Positions 1 to 7,664 of a DNA stretch of 8,221 bases are shown in pieces; the first letter of the stretch is position 1; every line of letters starts with the position of its first letter. A model generated the notes under the pieces. It was not told the DNA's origin, searched no databases, and was given only the letters and a program-made list of their open reading frames with translations. The stretch covers positions 1 through 8,221 of the forward strand of contig JAVVRI010000129.1 in NCBI GenBank assembly GCA_036654795.1, read 5' to 3'. Both the position numbers and the translations under genes were made by a program. This DNA is from JAVVRI01 sp036654795. Its GTDB lineage: Bacteria; Bacteroidota; Bacteroidia; Bacteroidales; Tannerellaceae.

Positions 1-1065
1 ATGGCTCACTATCTGAACTTTGAAGGGGGTACTTACGGCCGTGCGTCCTATCCGCGGATTGTGCAGGCCACGCGTGCTGTGGAGGCTTGTCGGGATGCCG
101 TGGCCGGATGGTTGGGGGCAAAGGCGTCTGAGCAGGTTGCCTTTTGTTCCGGAGCTACGTCGGCGGCTAATGCGTTGCTGAAAGGAATTGAGATGGCTGA
201 AGGTACCCCTGTGTGGGTTTCGCCGATGGAGCATAACGCTGTGATGCGGGTGCTTTATTATCTGAAGGAGACGCGGGGAATAGAGATACATGTATTGCCG
301 GCTCTTGCGGATGGAACGGTCGATATGCAACAACTCCGTGCGCTCAAACTGAGTGGTGTCGAGGTGTTTGTTATCAACCATCAGAGCAACGTAAACGGGG
401 TGATCCAGCCGGTGGCGGAGATTGCCGAATTGTGCAACCGCGCCTACGTGCCGATCTTAGTCGACGTTTCTCAATCATTGGGCTCGGTTCCGGTACTAGG
501 GGATGCGTGGGACGTGACCGCCCTCTTCTTCTCCGGACATAAGGGGTTGATGGGGCCTACCGGTATTGGTGGTTTCCTTTGCCGTTATCCCGAAGGTCTT
601 AAACCGTATATTCATGGGGGAACGGGAAGTAACTCCGATCGTTACGAGATGCCGGACGACTTGCCCGACCGTTACGAGGCGGGTACGCCTAATTTGGTAG
701 GTATTATTGGTCTGTTGGCGGCGATAGAGAATCGTCCGAAGCCTGCCCATACACCGGACGACTGGTTACAGTGTCTGTCTTGTCTATCCTGCCTATCCGA
801 TATTCGTCTTTTTCGTGCTTTGGAGGGTGAGCGGCAAGGAGAGGTATTCTCCTTTACGAGCGACCGGATGACGCCTTCCGAATTGGCCGGTCGCTTGTAT
901 GCAAAGTATCGCATAGAGGTGCGTTCCGGTTTGCATTGTGCTCCGCTGGCACATCGTACGCTGGGTACGTTTCCTGTCGGAACAGTGCGCATCTCGTCCT
1001 CGCCTTACCATACGCCGGAAGATTTGCAAATACTTGTAAAAGCAATTGCCGATGCCTGCCGTTAG
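1..1065 (+). CDS. Class V PLP-dependent enzyme, cysteine desulfurase/selenocysteine lyase-like (5'-partial)
   Basis: This is a fold-type I PLP enzyme of the NifS/SufS superfamily, closest in style to the TIGR01977 clade often found beside selD. The expected activity is release of S or Se from Cys/Sec through an enzyme persulfide or selenide. Visible landmarks are SGATSAAN (50-57) for phosphate binding, EHNAV (77-81) with ring-stacking H78, SNVNG (129-133), DVSQ with D155/Q158 contacting the pyridine nitrogen and O3', SGHKG with Schiff-base K181, and RSGLHCAP with mobile-loop C313. The ATG at base 1 is probably an internal Met. Relatives begin about 20 residues earlier with a YLDNAATS-like segment, and the sequence here starts at the part that aligns to their next helix, so the true start lies upstream. 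The 3' end overlaps the next gene, indicating translational coupling. Residues 258-266 read CLS three times, in a stretch that seems shorter than usual for the family. Whether it prefers Cys or Sec cannot be read from the sequence. Confidence 0.9.
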   Translation: MAHYLNFEGGTYGRASYPRIVQATRAVEACRDAVAGWLGAKASEQVAFCSGATSAANALLKGIEMAEGTPVWVSPMEHNAVMRVLYYLKETRGIEIHVLPALADGTVDMQQLRALKLSGVEVFVINHQSNVNGVIQPVAEIAELCNRAYVPILVDVSQSLGSVPVLGDAWDVTALFFSGHKGLMGPTGIGGFLCRYPEGLKPYIHGGTGSNSDRYEMPDDLPDRYEAGTPNLVGIIGLLAAIENRPKPAHTPDDWLQCLSCLSCLSDIRLFRALEGERQGEVFSFTSDRMTPSELAGRLYAKYRIEVRSGLHCAPLAHRTLGTFPVGTVRISSSPYHTPEDLQILVKAIADACR

Positions 1066-1282
1066 CCTAGTGGCCACTTTTCGTACAGCCCGCGAGGTGA
1101 TTAAGGCCGACAATGCTTGCCGTATTGCCTGTCTGGCGGTGCAGGTGATAGCCGTGCCGGAACGTATTTCGTCCGAGTGCGGGATGTGTCTGGCTGTGCC
1201 GCCCGAAAGTAGGGCGCGGTTTCTTGAATTAATGAACTCACTTACTATTCATACCCAACTATATGACCTCTCAACCTTTTGA
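1052..1282 (+). CDS. DUF3343 family small protein, putative Se/S carrier
   Basis: This 76-aa protein matches the DUF3343 pattern (PF11823, named putative Se/S carrier protein-like). It has an N-terminal beta strand running into VATFRTAREV (7-16), a central VIAVPERISSECG (32-44), then a short C-terminal helix. The paired cysteines C43 and C46 in CGMC are the likely functional residues. Family members are small soluble proteins frequently encoded with selD and class V PLP enzymes, and a carrier role for selenide or persulfide is inferred from that context rather than shown here. The ATG at 1052 gives an N-terminus of the usual family length. A TTG at 1046 in the same frame would add two residues, and neither has a clear ribosome binding site. 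It overlaps the upstream PLP-enzyme gene by 14 bp and selD by 20 bp, so the three genes are almost certainly cotranscribed and translationally coupled. Confidence 0.82.
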   Translation: MPAVSLVATFRTAREVIKADNACRIACLAVQVIAVPERISSECGMCLAVPPESRARFLELMNSLTIHTQLYDLSTF

Positions 1283-2312
1283 TTTGCTCTCTACCGCAAC
1301 CTATGGTGGTTGCTCCGCTAAGCTGGCTCCAGCTGAGTTGTCCGAACTGCTGGCTACCATCCCGTTGGTGAAAAATTCTCGCATTCTGGTCGATATTGAG
1401 ACGCACGATGACGCCGGCGTCTATCTGCTGAATGCTGAAACAGCGCTGATTGTAACGACCGACTTCTTCCCTCCCGTTTGCTCGGATGCTTTTACTTTTG
1501 GCCAAATTGCTGCTGCCAATGCGCTAAGCGATGTATACGCTATGGGGGGCACACCGCTGCTGACACTCAACCTGACAATGTTTCCATCCAAAAATATTCC
1601 GCTGGAAGTGTTGCGAGACATACTGGCTGGTGGACAAGACAAGATTAATGAGAGCGGCGCCTTCACAATGGGTGGTCATACGATAGACGACACCCCTCCT
1701 AAGTACGGACTGGCTGTTGTTGGAACGGTGCATCCCGATCGGCTGGTAACCAACGCCGGTCTGCGTCCCGGTCAACGGCTGATATTGAGCAAACCATTGG
1801 GCGTAGGGGTACTGATGACTGCTCATCGGATGAAGATGTGTTCTTCCACGGCCTACAACAAAGCTTTGGAGCAGATGAAACTTCTCAACAAAACAGCTTC
1901 CGCTCTGATGCAGGAGCAGGGTGTAAAAGGGGCAACGGACGTAACCGGCTTCGGATTGGCCGGCCATGCGCTGAAGATGGCGGAGGCAGCGGGTGTCACA
2001 ATTCAGCTGGATAGTGAAGCGTTGCCAGTGTTGCCTGAAGTAATTGATCTGCTGTCAGCAGGCTGCATTCCCGGAGCTGCTTTCCGCAACCTCGATTTCG
2101 TGAAGGAGCAGACTCGCTTCGCTCCCTCTTGCACGGTGGAGCGCAAGATGCTGGCTTGTGATGCGCAAACCTCCGGCGGTCTACTGATGGCTGTGGATGC
2201 TGATCGTGCCGACACACTTCTCGACTCACTTCTGCTTTCCGGCTTTCATCCGGACGCTGCCATCATCGGTGAAGTACTGCCGCGACGCAGTAAGGCACTG
2301 TATGTTATCTAA
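1263..2312 (+). CDS. selD: Selenide, water dikinase (selenophosphate synthase)
   Basis: SelD makes selenophosphate, AMP and phosphate from selenide, ATP and water. Selenophosphate is the Se donor for selenocysteine, 2-selenouridine in tRNA and some Se-dependent molybdenum enzymes. The 349-aa length is normal for the family. The N-terminal loop GGCSAK carries the active-site C17 and K20, and their numbering coincides with the E. coli enzyme. Further motifs are HDDAGVY (48-54), TTDFF (65-69), SDVYAMGG (89-96), GGHTIDD (137-143), DVTGFGLAGH (226-235) and DAQTSGGLL (300-308), which together cover the ATP/Mg site and the AIRS-like C-terminal domain. The second cysteine of the enterobacterial GCGCK loop is alanine here (A19). 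That residue is not the catalytic one. No in-frame TGA occupies position 17, so this is the Cys form, not a selenoprotein. The start codon lies inside the upstream DUF3343 gene, which fits coupled translation. Confidence 0.97.
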   Translation: MTSQPFDLLSTATYGGCSAKLAPAELSELLATIPLVKNSRILVDIETHDDAGVYLLNAETALIVTTDFFPPVCSDAFTFGQIAAANALSDVYAMGGTPLLTLNLTMFPSKNIPLEVLRDILAGGQDKINESGAFTMGGHTIDDTPPKYGLAVVGTVHPDRLVTNAGLRPGQRLILSKPLGVGVLMTAHRMKMCSSTAYNKALEQMKLLNKTASALMQEQGVKGATDVTGFGLAGHALKMAEAAGVTIQLDSEALPVLPEVIDLLSAGCIPGAAFRNLDFVKEQTRFAPSCTVERKMLACDAQTSGGLLMAVDADRADTLLDSLLLSGFHPDAAIIGEVLPRRSKALYVI

Positions 2313-2481
2313 TGTTACCCTGATGTCTACCGGCTCGCGTTTAAGTAGGCATCCAGTGGATGTTGCACTTGGATTATGTTAATCTGAAAACATACTGACG
2401 ATTTTTGATGTTTATAGAGAATTAAAGACATTGGTTCACATGAGAGCCTGTCTCGAATAAAACAAACAAAAATCATCAGTT
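2313..2481 (+). promoter_or_regulatory. Intergenic region between selD and susC-like gene; weak promoter candidate
   Basis: This 169-bp gap must hold the end of the selenium operon and the start of the SusCD operon. At 2400-2407 the sequence GATTTTTG matches five of six fixed positions of the Bacteroidetes -7 element TAnnTTTG, but no convincing TTTG -33 element sits at the expected distance. A small hairpin (CATCC 2350-2354, GGATG 2358-2362, 3-nt loop) could be a leftover terminator stem, but it has no T tract. The 30 bases before the susC-like ATG are A-rich without a Shine-Dalgarno sequence, as usual for this phylum. No operator is evident. Confidence 0.3.
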
Positions 2482-5400
2482 ATGTTGAAAAGATTTAGAC
2501 TTGTCAGCCTGATTCTGCTTGTTGGAGCATTGACTTTCGAAGGAAACGCCTATGCATTGACTGAGTTGGAACACCCCACTGCTGACGTTTCGCAGCAAAA
2601 CGCTAAAGTGACAGGAGTCGTGGAAGATGCGTTGGGGCCAGTGACCGGGGCTTCTGTCGTAGTAAAAGGCTCCACGAATGGTACGATAACCAACCTGAAT
2701 GGACAGTTTACCCTCGAAGGGTTGAAGAAGGGGGATGTCATTCAGATCTCTTTTATTGGTTACGTAACGCAGGACATTCCCTATACGGGGCAAGCAACGC
2801 TTTCGATACACATGGAGGAGGATGCTCAGAAATTGGACGAAGTGGTGGTTACCGCCCTGGGCATGAAGCGAGACAAGAAGGCGCTCGGCTATTCCATGCA
2901 GGAACTGAAGGGTGACGACTTGCTCTCATCGCGCGAACCGAACATTGCCAATTCTCTTTCCGGCAAAGTCTCCGGCTTGCAGATCGTACGTTCCAGTAAT
3001 GGGGTAGGGGGGTCGTCCAAGATTGTGCTTCGTGGTAATAACTCCCTGACCGGAAGCAACCAGCCGCTGATCGTAGTAGACGGTACGCCGATTGATAACT
3101 TCACCGGCGGAGTGGATGATGTCTGGGGTAACTCAGGCGTGGATATGGGAAACGGGATGTCGGATATTAATCCCGAAGATATTGAGTCCATGACCGTACT
3201 GAAAGGTGCCTCGGCAGCCGCTCTCTACGGATCGCGTGCCGGTAACGGCGTGATTCTGATTACGACAAAGTCTGGTAAAAAGAGTAACGGGCTGGGCATT
3301 ACCGTTACGGCGGGCGTGACTGCTGAGATGATCTTCGTCAAACCGGAACTGCAAAATGCTTTCGGGCAAGGTACGGTCGGCGTGTACGACAACCAGTCCC
3401 GCCAAAGTTGGGGGCCAAAGGCTGATGGGCAGATGGTATCCGACTGGCTCGGTAAACAAGTGCCGCTGCATACCTATGATAATATTGATGCTTTCTTTCG
3501 CACCGGAACCTCTTACAATGAAGGAGTCAGCTTCCAGCAGGACATAAAGGGAACATCCGTTTTTGCCTCCATCAACCGTTCGGACGATGCCGGCATTACT
3601 CCGGAAGCGACACTAAACAAGACCAACATCACACTGCGTGCCACCACCTTCCTTGACGAAGCGAAGAAATGGAAAGTCGATGCGAAGGTGAACTATGTAA
3701 ACATGAATGCCCACAATCGCCCGATCCAAGGCGTGAATCCCTCGAATGCTTTCAATACTATTTATAATCTGCCTCGTTCACTTAACGTGAAGGAGTTTGA
3801 GCAGAGTGTGGACGATGCCGGACAAATGATCTGGTACGACGCCTCCAACAATCCGCAAGAAAATCCTTATTGGGTGACGAAATACCGACAAAATAACGAC
3901 ACCCGTAATCGTTTGCTGGGGAATATGTCGTTAAAGTATAGTCCGGTAGATTGGTTCAATGTCGAACTTCGCGGGGGAACGGACTATTACACTACAACCC
4001 GAAACAATCGTGTCTATGCCGGAGGGAACACTTCCCCCCGCGGAATGTATGGTGAAGGCTCGGAAACGTTTTACGAGAATAACTTTAGCTTCCTAGCCAC
4101 GGCAAACAAAGACAACCTGATAGATCGTCTGGGTGGATTCGTATCCTTTGGTGGTAACCTGATGATGCAGAATCGTACCAAAATGAATGCCTCTGCCGGC
4201 GAATTGCTGGTGCCGAACCTCTTCTCGCTGAACAACGGTCTGAACAAACCAACCGTAAATTCCGAACTGATCCGCCGCAAGATGAATTCCCTTTATGGCT
4301 CGTTGCAGTTGAACTGGGACGGTTATCTGTTTCTGGACTTGACGGCGCGCAACGATTGGTCGTCCACGATGTCGAAGGCAAACAGTTCTTATTTCTATCC
4401 TTCCGTCAGCCTTTCGGCTGTGATTTCGGAAATGCTGCCTAAGATCGGTAGCGAGATGCCCGCTTGGTTTACCTTTGCCAAGGTACGGGCTTCGTATGCC
4501 GAAGTGGGGAATGATCTGGATCCTTATCAACTATACAATTACTTCTCAGTCGAGAAGGATGGAAATGGAAACACAATCTCAGCTCCCGGCAAGGTGCTTT
4601 TCGATTCCGATGTGCGGAGTGAGCTGATCAAGTCGTGGGAAGCAGGCTTCGATGTGCGCTTCTTGAAGAATCGACTGGGGCTGGATGTCTCTTGGTATAA
4701 GAGTAACGCCACGCGTCAGTTACTGGATTTGCCGATGGATCCTTTTTCGGGATACAGCTCGCGCAAAGTGAATGCGGGAAATATCCAGAACGAAGGGTTG
4801 GAGATCTCGCTCAACGGTGCCATTCTGGAGAATCCGCAAGGACTAAACTGGGATGCCACGGCGCAGTTCTCGCTGAACCGCAACAAGATTATCGACCTCT
4901 ATCCCGGCGTGACACTCTATGACATTAAGACGCTGGATGCTATCCAGATCGTTGCCGTGCAGGGCAGTTATTATGGCGACATCTATGGTCAGACCTTCCA
5001 ACGGGTAACTGATAAGGCGAATGCGGACTTTGGTAAGATTGTGGTTGGCGATGACGGCTTGCCACTGATCTCGACTGACAAAAGCAAGGTGGGCAATCAA
5101 AATCCGGATTGGATGCTGGGCATCACCAATAACTTTACTTGGAAAGGCTTCAACTTGAGCTTCTTGGTGGACTTCCGCGTGGGCGGACAGATCTATTCGG
5201 CTACCTCTTCGGGGTTGCATACCCGCGGTAGTGCCGCCGGAACAGTTGTAGATGGTAACCGTGCCGAGTTTGTGATGCCAAACACGGTGGTGATGAATGA
5301 AAATGGTAGCTATTCACCTAACACCATCACCGTTACTCCGCAAAACTACTGGGAACGTATTGGCTCGACGGGCAATTATGGTTTGCCGGAGATGTACACC

Positions 5401-5652
5401 TACGACGCAACGAATATCCGTCTCCGTAACATCACGTTGGGTTACGACTTCAACCGTCAACTGCTCAAACAGACCCCTTTCCAACGCTTGCGCCTCTCTG
5501 CCACCTGCAACAATGTGTGGATGATCCATTACAACCTGCCGGGTATTGACCCCGAGTCGGTCGCGGCTACCAATACCAATGCTACCGGATTCGAAAACGG
5601 TGCGGCTCCGACCAGCCGTTCGTTCTCCTTTAATGTTACAGTAGGTTTCTAA
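2482..5652 (+). CDS. SusC/RagA-family TonB-linked outer membrane transporter
   Basis: This is an outer-membrane TonB-dependent importer that works with a SusD-like lid lipoprotein to take up glycans, peptides or other large nutrients. Residues 1-25 form a signal peptide ending in NAYA. Residues about 42-112 are a carboxypeptidase-regulatory-like beta-sandwich (VTGVVEDALGPVTGASVVV, then GTITNLNGQFTL). DEVVVTALGM (119-128) is the SusC-type TonB-box region. The plug spans about 132-265 and includes the signature INPEDIESMTVLKGASAAAL (229-248) followed by YGSRAGNGVILITTK. The rest is a beta-barrel with many aromatic/Gly strands, ending in a terminal Phe (SFNVTVGF) as expected for BAM-assembled barrels. 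The length of 1056 aa is typical. The SusD partner starts 22 bp downstream. There is no N-terminal STN domain, so extracytoplasmic-sigma signalling through this protein is not suggested. The substrate cannot be inferred. Confidence 0.96.
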   Translation: MLKRFRLVSLILLVGALTFEGNAYALTELEHPTADVSQQNAKVTGVVEDALGPVTGASVVVKGSTNGTITNLNGQFTLEGLKKGDVIQISFIGYVTQDIPYTGQATLSIHMEEDAQKLDEVVVTALGMKRDKKALGYSMQELKGDDLLSSREPNIANSLSGKVSGLQIVRSSNGVGGSSKIVLRGNNSLTGSNQPLIVVDGTPIDNFTGGVDDVWGNSGVDMGNGMSDINPEDIESMTVLKGASAAALYGSRAGNGVILITTKSGKKSNGLGITVTAGVTAEMIFVKPELQNAFGQGTVGVYDNQSRQSWGPKADGQMVSDWLGKQVPLHTYDNIDAFFRTGTSYNEGVSFQQDIKGTSVFASINRSDDAGITPEATLNKTNITLRATTFLDEAKKWKVDAKVNYVNMNAHNRPIQGVNPSNAFNTIYNLPRSLNVKEFEQSVDDAGQMIWYDASNNPQENPYWVTKYRQNNDTRNRLLGNMSLKYSPVDWFNVELRGGTDYYTTTRNNRVYAGGNTSPRGMYGEGSETFYENNFSFLATANKDNLIDRLGGFVSFGGNLMMQNRTKMNASAGELLVPNLFSLNNGLNKPTVNSELIRRKMNSLYGSLQLNWDGYLFLDLTARNDWSSTMSKANSSYFYPSVSLSAVISEMLPKIGSEMPAWFTFAKVRASYAEVGNDLDPYQLYNYFSVEKDGNGNTISAPGKVLFDSDVRSELIKSWEAGFDVRFLKNRLGLDVSWYKSNATRQLLDLPMDPFSGYSSRKVNAGNIQNEGLEISLNGAILENPQGLNWDATAQFSLNRNKIIDLYPGVTLYDIKTLDAIQIVAVQGSYYGDIYGQTFQRVTDKANADFGKIVVGDDGLPLISTDKSKVGNQNPDWMLGITNNFTWKGFNLSFLVDFRVGGQIYSATSSGLHTRGSAAGTVVDGNRAEFVMPNTVVMNENGSYSPNTITVTPQNYWERIGSTGNYGLPEMYTYDATNIRLRNITLGYDFNRQLLKQTPFQRLRLSATCNNVWMIHYNLPGIDPESVAATNTNATGFENGAAPTSRSFSFNVTVGF

Positions 5653-5674
5653 CAATTGATAATAGTATAGTAAA

Positions 5675-7594
5675 ATGAAGACAACAAATAGATTAGCTAT
5701 CGGAATGCTCTCGGTCGCAGCTTTGCTGGGGGGATGTAGCGACTTTCAGGATATAAACGACAATCCCAACTTGGTGGGAGAGGATAAGGTAAAGCCGGAA
5801 TGGTTTCTCAATGCCTCCATCATCGGGGCGCAACAGAATCCAGAGGTGGCCGAACGCATCTTTATCCTCTCCTGGAACCGGGCTTCGCGCTTTAACCGCG
5901 GAAGTGGCTACACGCTGGGGACGGATAACAACGACTACATGACCAATTATCTAAGCAATAATTATGCCGTGGATTGGCTCAACAAGGCGACCAAAGCCAT
6001 CCAACTGGGTGAGAAGAAAGTAGCATCGCCCGAAGTGGTGCAGAATCCTTATTATAAGAATGTAATACAGATTGCCCGCATCTGGCGTGCCTATCTGAAC
6101 TCCGAAGTAGCCGATGGTTTCGGTCCGCTACCGGTGCTGTCTGTCTTTACCGGTGTACCTGGCGAATATGATAGTGTGGAGAAGATCTATGGCTTTATGC
6201 TTAGCGAACTGCGAGAGGCGGAAGCGGCTCTCGATCCTTCGATCAGCATGACGCCGATGGCAGCCGAAGACGCCTTCTATGCTGGCAATGTGTCGAAGTG
6301 GAAAAAGTATGCCAACTCAATGCGCATGCGCCTAGCGATGCGTATCGCAGCCGTTAATCCGACGCTTGCCCGTACGGAGTTTGAGGATGCCGCCTCGAAA
6401 GGCTTTATCTCAGAGCCAACTGATATTGCTTCTGTACAGGAACGGGATGAGTGGGGCGACTTGGCGGGTGTGATGTCTCGTCCGTGGAATGGACAAGCCA
6501 TGTCGGTTACCTTCAAAAATCTGGTTGTTGGTTTGGGGGGCATTGAGTTCCCACTGCCCGACTCGTTGAAGAGTCACTTGAAAGATCCCAAACAATATCT
6601 GGGGCTCTACCTAACGAAACATTTCCCTTTGACGACGAACGATCCTTGCGCCGGCTTCTTCTTTAACGCCGTGCCGCAGTTTGTCGATCCACGTGCCCCA
6701 CAGTTGTTTAGCGTGGTTGGTTATGACGATGGCGTGGTTTATCCGGACTATATCGGCAAAGCCTCGGACGTAAAGCCCGTGGGGTTGATGGATCCGCAAG
6801 ACCATGCCCAAGTGTTACTGACTGTCGATCCGCGCATGACGTGGGATACCTGGGTAGCCGGCGAGTGGGATCAGAAAGGCGGCTTGGTAACAGAGTTGAC
6901 CGGTAAGAACTATAACTACCCTTCCATCGCCAAACAGTATCGGATGAGCACCAACAAACGTGTCTTTTTCGGTCCGTGGGAGAGCTACTTCCTACTAGCA
7001 GAGGCGGCTACGTATGGCTGGACAGTGCCGGGTTCGGCAACGAGCAATTACGAAAGCGGTATTCTGGCCAGCTTTACCTATCATGGCTTGCAATCCGAAG
7101 TGGGGGCATACCTTGCCTCGACAGACTATAACCGCGTAGGTACCTCCGTCAGCTTTACGCACACAGCAGAGGCCGTTCCTTATACGATTGCCTATCTTGA
7201 CCCGTACACCAATCAGTCTAAGACTACGACTTACGTATATCCGAAAAATAGCATCTATCGGGGGGGCGCCTATAATAACGACGTGTTGACGAAGATCATT
7301 ACCCAGAAGTATATTGCCCAACTACCTTGGTTGCCGGAAGAGGCTTGGAGCGATCATCGTCGCCTCGGTCTTCCATTCTTCGAAAATCAGGCAGTAGAGA
7401 AGGATTATAATCCGCTAAACCAAGTACCTCTGACGGTTGCTACCGCCAAAGAATGCCGTTGGAATTTCTATCCGAAGCGCTTCCGTTACCCCGCTAACAT
7501 CCAGACAAACAATCTGCCGGGCTACACCGAAGCCCTCAAACTGTTAGCCGGTCCGGACTTGACTACAACGCCGCTGTGGTGGAATAATAGGTGA
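5675..7594 (+). CDS. SusD/RagB-family surface lipoprotein (nutrient-binding partner of SusC)
   Basis: This lipoprotein should cap the SusC-like barrel and bind the nutrient at the cell surface. The lipoprotein signal peptide is residues 1-20, with lipobox LGGC and acylated C21. The following acidic SDFQDIND fits the negatively charged surface-export signal of Bacteroidetes lipoproteins. The segment INDNPN (27-32) and the helices IARIWRAYLNSEVADGFGPL (133-152), KWKKYANSMRMRLAMRI (208-224), FLLAEAA (439-445) and IITQKYIAQL...EEAWSDHRRLGLP (541-567) are the TPR-type helices and conserved C-terminal block. They resemble the SusD-like subfamilies PF12741/PF12771 more than classical SusD. At 639 aa it is long, and the extra length appears to lie in the loop-rich middle (about 250-430) and in the Thr/Tyr-rich stretch 480-530, probably binding-surface insertions. 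It is translated from the same transcript as the susC-like gene. Substrate unknown. Confidence 0.94.
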   Translation: MKTTNRLAIGMLSVAALLGGCSDFQDINDNPNLVGEDKVKPEWFLNASIIGAQQNPEVAERIFILSWNRASRFNRGSGYTLGTDNNDYMTNYLSNNYAVDWLNKATKAIQLGEKKVASPEVVQNPYYKNVIQIARIWRAYLNSEVADGFGPLPVLSVFTGVPGEYDSVEKIYGFMLSELREAEAALDPSISMTPMAAEDAFYAGNVSKWKKYANSMRMRLAMRIAAVNPTLARTEFEDAASKGFISEPTDIASVQERDEWGDLAGVMSRPWNGQAMSVTFKNLVVGLGGIEFPLPDSLKSHLKDPKQYLGLYLTKHFPLTTNDPCAGFFFNAVPQFVDPRAPQLFSVVGYDDGVVYPDYIGKASDVKPVGLMDPQDHAQVLLTVDPRMTWDTWVAGEWDQKGGLVTELTGKNYNYPSIAKQYRMSTNKRVFFGPWESYFLLAEAATYGWTVPGSATSNYESGILASFTYHGLQSEVGAYLASTDYNRVGTSVSFTHTAEAVPYTIAYLDPYTNQSKTTTYVYPKNSIYRGGAYNNDVLTKIITQKYIAQLPWLPEEAWSDHRRLGLPFFENQAVEKDYNPLNQVPLTVATAKECRWNFYPKRFRYPANIQTNNLPGYTEALKLLAGPDLTTTPLWWNNR

Positions 7595-7664
7595 TTTCGA
7601 TGGCAATCGCGTTAATATTACAGCTCAAGTTATAGAATTACGAAGCCATTGACTTTGTGATTTG

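Noticed and set aside
1046..1051. TTG at 1046 as start of the DUF3343 gene
   Set aside because: It adds only two residues, and the ATG at 1052 fits the family N-terminus. The alternative remains possible but is not preferred.
1524..1967. Long reading frame on the minus strand within selD, and similar minus-strand frames in the other large genes
   Set aside because: They are antisense shadows of strongly supported genes, with low-complexity or Arg/Ser-rich translations and no recognisable domains.
1263..2312. Selenoprotein form of SelD or a SECIS element
   Set aside because: Position 17 is encoded by a Cys codon and the frame contains no internal TGA.
2197..2382. Plus-strand frame overlapping the selD 3' end and running into the intergenic gap
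   Set aside because: Most of it lies inside selD in another frame, there is no domain-like pattern, and the intergenic part is unremarkable.
7650..7657. TGACTTTG as a -7 promoter box for the small repeat frame
   Set aside because: It matches five of six fixed positions but has no -33 partner and only 7 bp to the ATG, too weak to call.
7641..7664. Short stretch reading NYEAIDFVI before the repeats as more of the AraC remnant
   Set aside because: Too short and not clearly part of the AraC family pattern; interrupted by a stop and separated by the repeat array.
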